A stretch of 64,000 nucleotides of DNA from Geovibrio ferrireducens (GTDB taxonomy: Bacteria > Chrysiogenota > Deferribacteres > Deferribacterales > Geovibrionaceae), in the NCBI RefSeq assembly GCF_026226615.1, contig NZ_JAJAPB010000002.1:62001-126000 (forward strand). Reading direction: 5' to 3'. The position numbers and the translations under genes are program-made. Positions 1-8,022 of this stretch are shown here, one piece after another. The stretch's first letter is position 1, and each line of letters begins with the position of its first letter. The notes beneath the pieces are model-generated. The model did no database searches and was not told where the DNA came from. It saw nothing but the letters and a program-made list of their open reading frames with translations.

Positions 1-474
1 AAAATAATCGGCAACCTGCCGTACAACGTGTCCGTGGACATCACAGCCAAATGTACTGAACTGCACGGCATAACTGACCGCATGATATTCATGTACCAGA
101 AAGAGGTCGCGGACAGAATAGCAGCGAAATCTGGCTCAAAGGCATACTCATCCATAACCGTTATGACCGATTACTTCTATGATAAGAAGAAAATAAAGGA
201 CATTTCCGGCGGCAACTTTTATCCCAACACAAAAGTGTTTTCATCGATCCTGAAATTCACTCCCCATGCCAAGGAAAATGTCGGTAACGAAAAGGAGTTC
301 CTCGCTTTCCTGCGGAGGTGCTTCACTCAGAAGCGCAAAACACTCCGCAATAACCTCATGGGGGTCGAAAACCCCGAAACGGTGATAGAAAAAGCAGGGC
401 TTAAGCCTTCCATCCGTGCGGAGGAGATGAATCTGGAAGATTTTATACGCCTTTTCAGGATAATAAATGATTAA
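1..474 (+). CDS. rsmA: 16S rRNA (adenine-N6,N6) dimethyltransferase, C-terminal part
   Basis: The gene is cut by the window start and is open from base 1. The first visible residues hold the NLPYN catalytic motif of the KsgA/RsmA/Erm family, which dimethylates two adenosines near the 3' end of 16S rRNA during small-subunit maturation. About 157 residues follow. They include the usual YQKEVADRI stretch, the FYPNTKVFSS substrate-side motif, and the C-terminal helical domain with QKRKTLRNNL. The stop overlaps the start of the next gene by 8 bases, so the two are probably cotranscribed. The family call is firm. The N-terminal SAM-binding half lies outside the window. Confidence 0.95.
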   Translation, partial: KIIGNLPYNVSVDITAKCTELHGITDRMIFMYQKEVADRIAAKSGSKAYSSITVMTDYFYDKKKIKDISGGNFYPNTKVFSSILKFTPHAKENVGNEKEFLAFLRRCFTQKRKTLRNNLMGVENPETVIEKAGLKPSIRAEEMNLEDFIRLFRIIND

Positions 475-1084
475 TAAACCCATCGAGGAACTGACCTTTA
501 CCGTATTTGACACGGAAACAACGGGCATGTCGCCGGAAAAAGGCTCAAGGCTGGTTGAGATCGCCGCAGTGAAAATCGAGCCTAACCTCACACTGAACCT
601 CCAGAACCGATTTGAAACCCTCATAGATCCCTGCTGCGAAATACCCTATCAGGCTTACAAAGTTCACGGCATAAGCCGCTCTATGGTGCGGGGCAAGCCC
701 ACTGCTGAAATAGTTATACCCGAATTTGTCAGCTTCGTGGGGGACAGCATAGCCATAGCCCACAATGCGGGATTCGACTGCAAATTTGTTTACCACACAC
801 TGGAAAAATGCCAGCCTTCACATAGTTTTACAAAAATAATAGATACAATAGGCCTCGCCAGACTTGCGTTTCCCGGACTGACAAGCTATAGTCTTGACAA
901 CCTGATGTCACAATTGGAACTGGATATTCCCGTTCCCGCCGCATACAGGCACAGGGCACTGTTTGACGCTGCGCACACGGCGCTTCTCACCGTGCGCTGT
1001 TTTGAGGCTCTCCACGCAAAAGGTGTGCGCACAATGAAGGATCTCCTCGGCAGACAGGGGAGACTGTTCTATAAATGGCTGTAA
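467..1084 (+). CDS. DnaQ-like DEDDh 3'-5' exonuclease
   Basis: This is a 205-residue protein of the DNA polymerase III epsilon / exonuclease superfamily, which trims 3' ends of DNA or RNA using two metal ions. The Exo I motif FDTETTG (Asp15, Glu17), the Exo II motif AHNAGFD (Asp104) and the Exo III pattern with His162 and Asp167 are all present, giving a complete DEDDh active site. There is no polymerase-binding tail or other fused domain, so it could be a proofreading subunit or a stand-alone repair or RNA-processing nuclease. The ATG overlaps the rsmA stop. It is followed by 228 bases of non-coding DNA that hold a structured repeat. Confidence 0.85.
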   Translation: MINKPIEELTFTVFDTETTGMSPEKGSRLVEIAAVKIEPNLTLNLQNRFETLIDPCCEIPYQAYKVHGISRSMVRGKPTAEIVIPEFVSFVGDSIAIAHNAGFDCKFVYHTLEKCQPSHSFTKIIDTIGLARLAFPGLTSYSLDNLMSQLELDIPVPAAYRHRALFDAAHTALLTVRCFEALHAKGVRTMKDLLGRQGRLFYKWL

Positions 1085-1193
1085 TACAACAGGAAAAAAC
1101 AGACCTGTTGCATAAAATACAAAAAAACAATAAAATCATCAGTTGTGTTTGATTGTTTTGAACACAGGATGCAGTTTTTGTATTATTACGGAA

Positions 1194-1285
1194 GGCACAG
1201 GAAGTGCCGCCGCCGTGCGAAGCGAAGGACGGTTCATCCGTCCGCGAGCGTGTATGCAAAAAACGCAGGACGCGGTTTTTTGCAT
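1194..1285 (-). repeat. Triple-hairpin dispersed element, copy A
   Basis: Three inverted repeats lie in a row. Stem I pairs 1254-1263 with 1276-1285 (10 bp). Stem II pairs 1227-1232 with 1238-1243 (6 bp). Stem III pairs 1194-1198 with 1204-1208 (5 bp). Read on the minus strand, the linkers (CGCTCGC, then TTCGCTTCGCACGGCG) match copies at 25523-25608 and 30405-30490, while the stem sequences differ and still pair. It fills the gap between the exonuclease gene and accD. The accD ribosome-binding site (AAGGAG, 1297-1302) lies just beyond it. Confidence 0.75.
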
Positions 1286-1312
1286 TATTAAATCAGAAGG
1301 AGACTAACCCAT

Positions 1313-2161
1313 ATGGGAATAACCGACTTTTTGTTGGAAAAGATCACCAAAGTCAGCTCTCAGAAAAAGGACATGAAAGAAAATATATGGAGCAAATGCT
1401 CCGGCTGCGGGGAAATAAGCTACCGTCAGGAAATAGAGGACAACTACCAGTGCTGCCCCAAATGCGATTTTCACTTCCCCGTTTCTGCAATGCAGAAGAT
1501 AGAGTACATCATAGACCCCCATTCCTTTATAGAGTTCGACGCAGGCATCCGCTCCCTTGACCCGCTGAAATTCAAAGACAGTAAAAAATACCCGGACAGA
1601 ATAAAAGCCGCAGTCAAAAAAATGGACATGAATGACGCATTCGTGGGCGGCATGGGAAAAATCAACGGCCGCGAAGTGAATATCGGCGGTATTGAGTTCG
1701 GATTCCTCGGCGGCAGCATGGGCAGCGTTGTGGGCGAAAAAATCACCAGACTGGTGGAAAACGCAGTGAAGCACCGCAGACACGTTATCACCATATCCTG
1801 CTCAGGCGGCGCGAGAATGCAGGAGAGCATACTCTCCCTCATGCAGATGGCAAAAACATCCGCAGCCCTCGCCAAACTCCGCATGGAAGGTCTTGGGCAT
1901 ATATCACTCCTCACTGACCCCACAACAGGCGGCGTTACTGCAAGCTACGCCATGCTCGGCGATGTGATAATAGCTGAGCCCAAGGCTCTGATCTGCTTTG
2001 CAGGACCCAGAGTTATAGAGCAGACAATCAGGCAGAAACTGCCCGAAGGCTTCCAGCGTTCGGAGTTTCTCCTTGAGCACGGCATGGTGGACATAGTTTC
2101 CCACCGCAAACGCTGGAGAAAAGACATGACAAGGGTTCTGGACTTCTTCGGCTACAACTGA
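1313..2161 (+). CDS. accD: Acetyl-CoA carboxylase carboxyltransferase subunit beta
   Basis: The 282-residue protein is the beta half of the carboxyltransferase that moves the carboxyl group from biotin to acetyl-CoA, giving malonyl-CoA for fatty acid synthesis. The N-terminal four-cysteine zinc ribbon (Cys29, Cys32, Cys48, Cys51) is intact. The crotonase-fold core follows, with GGSMGSVVGEK and SGGARMQE motifs near residues 135-170. Length is typical. An AAGGAG ribosome-binding site sits 10 bases before the ATG. The partner gene accA is not in the window. folC follows almost directly, a common accD-folC arrangement. Confidence 0.97.
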   Translation: MGITDFLLEKITKVSSQKKDMKENIWSKCSGCGEISYRQEIEDNYQCCPKCDFHFPVSAMQKIEYIIDPHSFIEFDAGIRSLDPLKFKDSKKYPDRIKAAVKKMDMNDAFVGGMGKINGREVNIGGIEFGFLGGSMGSVVGEKITRLVENAVKHRRHVITISCSGGARMQESILSLMQMAKTSAALAKLRMEGLGHISLLTDPTTGGVTASYAMLGDVIIAEPKALICFAGPRVIEQTIRQKLPEGFQRSEFLLEHGMVDIVSHRKRWRKDMTRVLDFFGYN

Positions 2162-2174
2162 CAAGGAAAAAGCC

Positions 2175-3293
2175 ATTAACGCTTTTGAAGAATATTTCAG
2201 AAACACGGGTGAGTTCAAAAACCTTGAGCTCACCCTTTCGCGTATTGAGGGTGCACTGGCCGAAGCCGGTTTCAGGGAAGAGTCACTGGGCAGAATAATC
2301 CATGTGGCCGGAACAAACGGCAAAGGCTCCACATGCCGCTTCACAGCGGACATGCTCAAGGCATGCGGCTATAAAACAGCCCTGTTCACCTCCCCGCATA
2401 TTCTCAAAGTCAATGAACGCATCGTGTCTGACGGGCGTGATATAAGCGATGCGGATTTTGACCGCATATTCGCCGGATGCGTACCGCTTATAGAAAAATA
2501 CCGCCTCTCATATTTCGAAGCGCTTACCCTCATTGCTTTTATGTATTTCTCAGAACTTAAGCCGGATTTCTCCGTCATAGAAACGGGGATGGGGGGAAGG
2601 TTCGATTCTTCAAATGTTCTGAATGTCAAACTGCCTGTCATCACTGCCATTGCCAAGGATCACGCCGCTTTTCTGGGAAACAGTATTTACCGCATAGCTG
2701 ATGAGAAGCTGGCGATAATTAAGGACAACAGAACCGTTATGCTGGGGATGAATACGCCCTCCGTCACGGAATACATCAGAAAAGCACTGCCTGATAAAAA
2801 AATTATATTCACAGAAGAGGCAAGCTCAGAAGTGCCTGCCCCATTCGGGAAAAACCTTGCTCTGGCGGAGAATATTGTGAAGGAGCTCACAGGGAAGCTG
2901 CCCCTGAACTTTGTTCCGGTGCTTCCTCCGTGCAGAATGGAACGGATAGGAAGATTCATCCTTGACGGCGCGCACAACCCGCACGGCATGCATGAACTGG
3001 TGAAGTCTGCCGATGCATCGAAGATAGGCAGTGTGCTTATCTCCTCCACTGCGGACAGGGATATAAAAAAGCTCGTCGCCCTTCTCTCCCCTAAGTTCCG
3101 GAATATCGTAATAACCGAAATTCCGGATAACGAAAGAAGCCTGCGCCTCCCCCTTGACATAGCGGGAACCGTGCAGGAAAAGGACGCTGCAAAAGCGCTC
3201 AACATAGCGGTTGAACTTGCGGGAAATGCTGATATACTTGTCAGCGGCTCACTTTATTTGTGCGCCCATATAAAAAAGCTTCTTTCGGATTAA
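2175..3293 (+). CDS. folC: Folylpolyglutamate / dihydrofolate synthase with probable ATT start
   Basis: This Mur-ligase-family enzyme adds glutamate to (dihydro)folates. It shows the P-loop GTNGKGS at residues 46-52, the GMGGRFDSSNV motif, a DH pair in the second nucleotide-binding segment, and the C-terminal DGAHNPHG motif. The reading frame between its upstream stop (2127) and the P-loop has no ATG, GTG or TTG except a GTG at 2304, which would cut away the normal N-terminal 43 residues. An AAGGA at 2163-2167 sits 7 bases before an in-frame ATT at 2175. That start gives a family-like N-terminus (MNAFEEYFRN) and 372 residues, about 50 shorter than many FolC, mostly in the middle. The accD stop is 13 bases upstream. 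Confidence 0.88.
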   Translation: MNAFEEYFRNTGEFKNLELTLSRIEGALAEAGFREESLGRIIHVAGTNGKGSTCRFTADMLKACGYKTALFTSPHILKVNERIVSDGRDISDADFDRIFAGCVPLIEKYRLSYFEALTLIAFMYFSELKPDFSVIETGMGGRFDSSNVLNVKLPVITAIAKDHAAFLGNSIYRIADEKLAIIKDNRTVMLGMNTPSVTEYIRKALPDKKIIFTEEASSEVPAPFGKNLALAENIVKELTGKLPLNFVPVLPPCRMERIGRFILDGAHNPHGMHELVKSADASKIGSVLISSTADRDIKKLVALLSPKFRNIVITEIPDNERSLRLPLDIAGTVQEKDAAKALNIAVELAGNADILVSGSLYLCAHIKKLLSD

Positions 3294-3347
3294 TATTTAA
3301 AACCTGTGTGCCGCCCCGGCGGAAATGTGTTAAGAAGGGAAACTCGC

Positions 3348-5531
3348 GTGATCAGACTATTGCTTATTATTCTTTTTACTTCATATATATCCGCAAATGC
3401 AGCGGAAATCTTTGTCCCCTCTGGCACTAAGGCGGACAATATCACCCTTGAGGCGGACGAAATGTTCGCGCCGGACAACCTTACCTTTGAGGCCACAGGA
3501 AACGTTGTAATCATGCGTGACAATTCCACGCTCACAGCAGACAAAGTTATATACAACAGGGAGACAGGCGTTTTTGATGCCAGCGGGAATGTCCGCCTGA
3601 GAGAAGGCGGCAACTTTTTTGACTGCACAAACCTCACATATGACTTTGCTCAGGAAAAAGGAACATTCATTGATGTCAAAGGCTTTGTTGAGCCCTATCA
3701 TTACCTTGAGGCGGAAAAGTTTGAACGCACCGGACAGGATAACTTCCTGATCGAGAAAGGGCGCTTCACCACATGCCCCGGAGAGGTTCCGGACTGGTCA
3801 TTCACTTCAAGCCGCGCCACCATGGACATAGGCCACTATATAAAAGCAACCAACACCACCGGCTGGATAAAAAGCGTTCCGGTGCTCTACACCCCCTACA
3901 TGATTTACCCTATCAAAAAAGAGCGTGAAAGCGGCCTCCTTATTCCAAAAATAGGTTCAAACTCCGAAAGGGGAACCATGATAGGCCTCAAGTATTTCCG
4001 CGACATCAACATAGACAAGGATGCCACCATCGGCACAAATATATATTCAACTGGAATAGTCCACTATCTCGGCGAATACAGATACGCCAAGAGCATGAAC
4101 GAGAATATTTACATTTACGGCGAATATATTGATGACTGGGAGAGCGAATCGGACAAAAGAAACAGGTATCTGCTTTATCAGGACTCCAACTTTAAAATAG
4201 GCGATAATACCGAAATGTACATTGAGATGGATTATGTCTCGGATTACAGGTATTTGAGAGATATAGCAGACACAGAAATGGTGGATGACTATGACAATCC
4301 GGATAACAAATTCTACGCAGATTTCAGGCTGATTCACAGAACAGAATATGCTGATTTCGGAATCCGCTTTAAAAACGACATGCAGTTCACAGATATAGAC
4401 AACGGCTACAAAAAGACGGAGGTTTACAGACTGCCGAATCTTTTTGTAAGAAAAAACCTCCGCCAGGGCTTTCTCGGCCTCAATTACACAGCCGATCTTG
4501 ACCATGTTCTCTACAGGGAAAAAACCATTTACCCGGCCTCAAGCAGTAATGATTTGATTGTGGAAGATGAATATCAGCGCCTGCACCTCACAACGGAAAT
4601 TTATACCCCCATCAACCTCAGAGTAGCCACATTCAAGCCATATGCCGAAATAATGGCTACAAAGTGGGAGGGAATAGCCGAAGCTCCGAATGTGAAAAAC
4701 AGCAGGGGAACAAGCATAGCGCAGATAAATGCGGATGACAGCTCAATAGAGCGTCTCTCATACAGAATCGGTTATGAAATAGCACTGAACGAAATCTACA
4801 GAAAATATGATAAATTCTCCCACTCCATATACAACACATTCAGGTACGAACAGATACCGGAGCTTGACCACTCAGCCATCCCTGAGAGAATAGAAGGCGA
4901 CCTCATAGAAGGAACAAAAAGCTACACATACTTCTTTAAAAACTATTTTGACGCAGAAAAATGGAATCTGGATGCCTCCCTTGAGCAGACATACGATGCA
5001 ATGCTCAGCGAAGACCGCCTGAGACCGATAATAGCCAAAATAAACTACAACTATGACAAAAGGCTGAATGTTTACCTCAGGCACGACTATGACCACAGCG
5101 ATGCGGACACATCCCTCCTCAACCAGAGGATTTCCTTCTCCACAGGCTTAGTGACATTCAGCGAGGAATATCTTTACGAAGATATGGACTACACCGATGA
5201 AACCGAGAACACATCCCTTGAATTCAGCGTGAGTCTCAACTTCAGAAAATTTGAACTTGCTTTTCAAACCAAAACATCAGGTAAAAACGAACATATGTCA
5301 CTCAATAACCTGCGCACAATAAGCAACTCCATCTACGGCACATATAAATCAGGCTGCTGGCACATGGGGCTTTCCGTCACACAGAAGGAGTATAACCCCA
5401 TTGATGACAAAGGCGGCTACTCCGGCAGGGAGCAGATAATATACTTCGTAATCGGCCTCCAGGGGCTCGGCACTTTCAGAAGCCCTGTATCATCAACAAG
5501 ATCTGCGGATAGAGTTGACAACTTCTTCTAA
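3348..5531 (+). CDS. lptD: LPS-assembly outer-membrane protein LptD
   Basis: This is the outer-membrane translocon that inserts lipopolysaccharide into the outer leaflet. I chose the GTG at 3348, with GAAGGG about 8 bases upstream. It gives a clean signal peptide (MIRLLLIILFTSYISANAAE) and a 727-residue product. Residues about 20-130 form an OstA/LptA-like jellyroll with repeated A/N-rich strands (ATGNVVIMRD, ASGNVRLREGG). The rest is a large beta-barrel rich in aromatic and charged strand patterns (for example GLLIPKIGSNSERG). The upstream ATG-like starts lack a signal sequence. The only conserved cysteine pair visible is near residues 96-130, so E. coli-type disulfide isomerisation may differ. 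Confidence 0.93.
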   Translation: MIRLLLIILFTSYISANAAEIFVPSGTKADNITLEADEMFAPDNLTFEATGNVVIMRDNSTLTADKVIYNRETGVFDASGNVRLREGGNFFDCTNLTYDFAQEKGTFIDVKGFVEPYHYLEAEKFERTGQDNFLIEKGRFTTCPGEVPDWSFTSSRATMDIGHYIKATNTTGWIKSVPVLYTPYMIYPIKKERESGLLIPKIGSNSERGTMIGLKYFRDINIDKDATIGTNIYSTGIVHYLGEYRYAKSMNENIYIYGEYIDDWESESDKRNRYLLYQDSNFKIGDNTEMYIEMDYVSDYRYLRDIADTEMVDDYDNPDNKFYADFRLIHRTEYADFGIRFKNDMQFTDIDNGYKKTEVYRLPNLFVRKNLRQGFLGLNYTADLDHVLYREKTIYPASSSNDLIVEDEYQRLHLTTEIYTPINLRVATFKPYAEIMATKWEGIAEAPNVKNSRGTSIAQINADDSSIERLSYRIGYEIALNEIYRKYDKFSHSIYNTFRYEQIPELDHSAIPERIEGDLIEGTKSYTYFFKNYFDAEKWNLDASLEQTYDAMLSEDRLRPIIAKINYNYDKRLNVYLRHDYDHSDADTSLLNQRISFSTGLVTFSEEYLYEDMDYTDETENTSLEFSVSLNFRKFELAFQTKTSGKNEHMSLNNLRTISNSIYGTYKSGCWHMGLSVTQKEYNPIDDKGGYSGREQIIYFVIGLQGLGTFRSPVSSTRSADRVDNFF

Positions 5532-5543
5532 TACGGGTTAATA

Positions 5544-6599
5544 ATGAATCTTATGAAAAAAACAATTTTCTGCTTATTAATTATTGCGGCAGTATTTGCA
5601 TCCGCACAAAACGCTCACGCTGTATTTGTAGAGGGCAGCGCCGGCGCTGTGATCCATGAAGGAAATGTAAAAGCTGCCGAACAGGCTGCCAGAGAAGGCG
5701 CACTAAAAAATGCGATGAGAAACTTTTTTTCATCCGCGGACAATACATCAGTTCCCGAAATCACAGCCGAGTTTCTGAAATTCATTACCAGATACAAAAT
5801 CACAAGCCGCTATGTTAAGGACAATACAGTTTTTTACTCTGTTTCCGCAGATGTTGATGAAATTGCCATGGGCAACCTGAACTACTACATCAGGGAAGCA
5901 ACCAACTCCGTTGTGTTTGACATAACCGGTAAACTTAAGGAAGACCTTAAACCGACCCTTCTGAAAACAGCATCAGAAGCGCTCCAGCAGTACAGGTTTA
6001 CAGCGGGGAACAACCAGAATTTCCTTGCGGAAATGCCTGATAACCCCAAACAGACCGATATGCTGGCTGCTTTCTCCTCCGGTCCGGCGCAGTTTCTTTT
6101 CATCTTCACGCTCAATGCATCCACCAAACCCGAAGGCGAAATATTCAACTGCGAAGCTGAGCTCTATGTAAAGCCGTACTCAAGGGACAAAGAATTTACC
6201 GCCGTTAAAGTTACCGGAAAAGCAGTTCAGGAAACTGATGACCTCTGCATTACAGAAGCGTTCAGGTCATCTGTTCTCACCGCTGCGGATTATATAAGAA
6301 CAAACTTCATCCCTCTCCCGGAGACAGTGAACACTGTTACGAAATACAGCGTCAGAGCAGTGCATTTCAGCAAGTTTGCAGACGTAAAAGCCTTCATGGA
6401 CTTCCTTAAACGCAGGGAGATAGTTAAGGATTACAATATAAAAACCTTCTCCCTTGAAGAAGCTATATTTGACGCTGACACAGTGTTCAGCAGAGATTCG
6501 CTCCTGCGCAATCTGGATGAACTCAAAGGGAGATACGGCTACACCGCGCGGATCGAAGGGGATGAACTCCTTCTGGATTTCTCCGCCGGGACCGAGTAG
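5544..6599 (+). CDS. Exported protein of unknown function
   Basis: This is a 351-residue protein with an N-terminal signal peptide (KKTIFCLLIIAAVFASAQNAHA). The mature N-terminus, with the pattern of small residues EGNVKAAEQAAREGALKNAMR, resembles the N-terminal domain seen in FlgT- and LPP20-like envelope proteins; this is a resemblance by eye only. No cysteine follows the signal peptide, so it is not a lipoprotein. It sits 12 bases after lptD and 8 before a DHH phosphoesterase, clearly within the same operon. Two start codons are possible (5544 or 5553), and the second fits the signal peptide slightly better. The function is not known. Confidence 0.75.
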   Translation: MNLMKKTIFCLLIIAAVFASAQNAHAVFVEGSAGAVIHEGNVKAAEQAAREGALKNAMRNFFSSADNTSVPEITAEFLKFITRYKITSRYVKDNTVFYSVSADVDEIAMGNLNYYIREATNSVVFDITGKLKEDLKPTLLKTASEALQQYRFTAGNNQNFLAEMPDNPKQTDMLAAFSSGPAQFLFIFTLNASTKPEGEIFNCEAELYVKPYSRDKEFTAVKVTGKAVQETDDLCITEAFRSSVLTAADYIRTNFIPLPETVNTVTKYSVRAVHFSKFADVKAFMDFLKRREIVKDYNIKTFSLEEAIFDADTVFSRDSLLRNLDELKGRYGYTARIEGDELLLDFSAGTE

Positions 6600-6607
6600 A
6601 AACGCAT

Positions 6608-7597
6608 ATGATAGAAAAAATACTGCTGGACGTTAAGCCTTTCCGCAAGGTGCTGATTCTCACCCACAACAACCCCGACCCCGATACCATAGCGGCGGCT
6701 GCGGGGATGAAGATGATCCTCAGCAACAAGCTGAAAAAACGCTGTACCATAGCCTATCACGGTATTATCGGCAGGGCGGAGAACAGAGAGCTCATCAAAA
6801 CATGTAAGATTGATATGCATCTCTCCACCAAGCTCAACTTCGCCAGATATGACTACCTCATAGTTGCGGACACTCAGCCGAACGCAGGGAACGTATATAT
6901 ACCGAAAAATATAATGCCCAATGTCGTTATAGACCACCACACTTTCCGCGCGCAGACAAAATCCACGGAGATTTACGATGTCCGTCCGGGCACGGGCAGC
7001 ACAAGCACCATAATAGCAGAGTATATGAAGGCTCTGCATCTGGAACCTGATGCGAACATAGCAACCGCCCTTTATTACGGCATGAAAACAGACACCTTCG
7101 GCTCCGGCAGGAGCATAACCCAGCATGATATGGATATGATGGCCTACATATTCCCCCACATATCCACACAGAAGCTCCAGAAGATAGAAAACCCCGAACT
7201 TCCCCGCTATTACTTCAAGACCATGAAAAAGGCAATCGAACAGGCCGAAATAATAGACAATCTCGTATTCTGCGATCTGGGTGATGTTCGCAACCCCGAT
7301 CTTATTGCTGAAACAAGCGACTTTGTTCTCAGAATGCGTGATGTGAAATGGACTTTCGTAATAGGCCGCATAGACAGCCAGTGCTACTTCTCCCTGCGCT
7401 GCAAGTCATCCAAACAGCTTGTGGGCAGGATCGCAAGCCGCATAGTGAAAGGCATAGGCACTGGCGGAGGGCACATGAAGTCCGCAGGCGGGCAGATAAA
7501 CCTTGAGAACATGCCCTATGAACAGGCAGTTCCGGAACTCAAAGCGCGCCTTCTCCGCAGAACAGGCATAACCGACACCGAAGTCAAAAAGATTTAA
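6608..7597 (+). CDS. DHH/DHHA1 phosphoesterase, NrnA-like
   Basis: The 329-residue protein has the DHH-family metal motifs: THNNPDPDT near residues 18-26, VADTQPN near 86, and VIDHHTF near 107. The C-terminal DHHA1 motif GTGGGHMKSAGG lies near residue 285. NrnA-type members hydrolyse very short RNAs (nanoRNA) and 3'-phosphoadenosine 5'-phosphate; cyclic dinucleotide phosphodiesterases belong to the same family. There is no fused CBS, GGDEF or polyA polymerase domain, so the bifunctional oligoribonuclease/pAp phosphatase role is most likely. It is the last gene of the lptD operon. Confidence 0.85.
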   Translation: MIEKILLDVKPFRKVLILTHNNPDPDTIAAAAGMKMILSNKLKKRCTIAYHGIIGRAENRELIKTCKIDMHLSTKLNFARYDYLIVADTQPNAGNVYIPKNIMPNVVIDHHTFRAQTKSTEIYDVRPGTGSTSTIIAEYMKALHLEPDANIATALYYGMKTDTFGSGRSITQHDMDMMAYIFPHISTQKLQKIENPELPRYYFKTMKKAIEQAEIIDNLVFCDLGDVRNPDLIAETSDFVLRMRDVKWTFVIGRIDSQCYFSLRCKSSKQLVGRIASRIVKGIGTGGGHMKSAGGQINLENMPYEQAVPELKARLLRRTGITDTEVKKI

Positions 7598-7665
7598 CCT
7601 TTTATCTGAAACCGCTGAAAACGAAACAAGGAAAACCTAAATAAATTACAGGTCGTATATCGGAC

Positions 7666-7693
7666 TTGACTTGTACTAATTGACTATTATAGT
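7666..7693 (+). promoter_or_regulatory. Sigma-70-type promoter for rubredoxin
   Basis: TTGACT at 7666-7671 and TATAGT at 7688-7693 are separated by 16 bases. They lie about 36 bases before the rubredoxin ATG, which has a strong AAGGAGG at 7716-7722. A second TTGACT occurs at 7680 but has no well-spaced partner. Confidence 0.6.
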
Positions 7694-7728
7694 TTAGGTA
7701 TCATTTCTAATCCACAAGGAGGACTGCT

Positions 7729-7890
7729 ATGAAATATGTATGTACAGTGTGCGGATGGATTTATGACCCTGAAGTGGGCGATCCCGACGGCGGCATCGAA
7801 CCCGGAACAGAATTTGAAGACATCCCCGAAGACTGGGTCTGCCCCGAATGCGGAGTAGGCAAAGACAGCTTCGAGGTTTACGAAGACTAA
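7729..7890 (+). CDS. Rubredoxin
   Basis: This small gene encodes a 53-residue one-iron electron carrier. Four cysteines bind the iron in two CxxCG knuckles (Cys5/Cys8 and Cys38/Cys41), and the typical [12 protein letters not shown] and [14 protein letters not shown] stretches are present. It has a perfect Shine-Dalgarno sequence (AAGGAGG), its own promoter and its own terminator. The flavodiiron protein gene starts 132 bases downstream. Rubredoxin is the usual electron donor to such proteins, so the two probably form an O2/NO reduction chain in the cytoplasm. Confidence 0.97.
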   Translation: MKYVCTVCGWIYDPEVGDPDGGIEPGTEFEDIPEDWVCPECGVGKDSFEVYED

Positions 7891-7905
7891 TAAACGAAAT
7901 CACCG

Positions 7906-7932
7906 GCCGTCCGGCTTGTCCGGGCGGCTTTT
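7906..7932 (+). terminator. Intrinsic terminator after rubredoxin
   Basis: A 9-bp GC-rich stem (7906-7914 with 7920-7928, one G-T wobble) with a 5-base loop is followed by TTTT. It separates rubredoxin from the flavodiiron gene, so rubredoxin is mostly monocistronic. Confidence 0.7.
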
Positions 7933-7990
7933 CGTTTGCACCTCCTCTCAAAATCATTGCTTTTTCAATACCCATGAACTATTCTTTAAA

Positions 7991-8005
7991 AGATAAAATT
8001 TATCT
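7991..8005. promoter_or_regulatory. Palindrome before the flavodiiron gene
   Basis: AGATAAAATTTATCT is a perfect 7-bp inverted repeat around one central base. It sits 18 bases before the ATG at 8023, just upstream of the GGGAGG ribosome-binding site. Position and symmetry fit an operator for a dimeric regulator. The regulator is unknown, and the Rrf2 protein at 33.5 kb is only one candidate. Confidence 0.4.
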
Positions 8006-8022
8006 CTTATACGGGAGGCCAT

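Noticed and set aside
1204-1560. 118-codon open frame starting in the repeat before accD
   Set aside because: It begins inside the triple-hairpin element and runs out of frame through accD.
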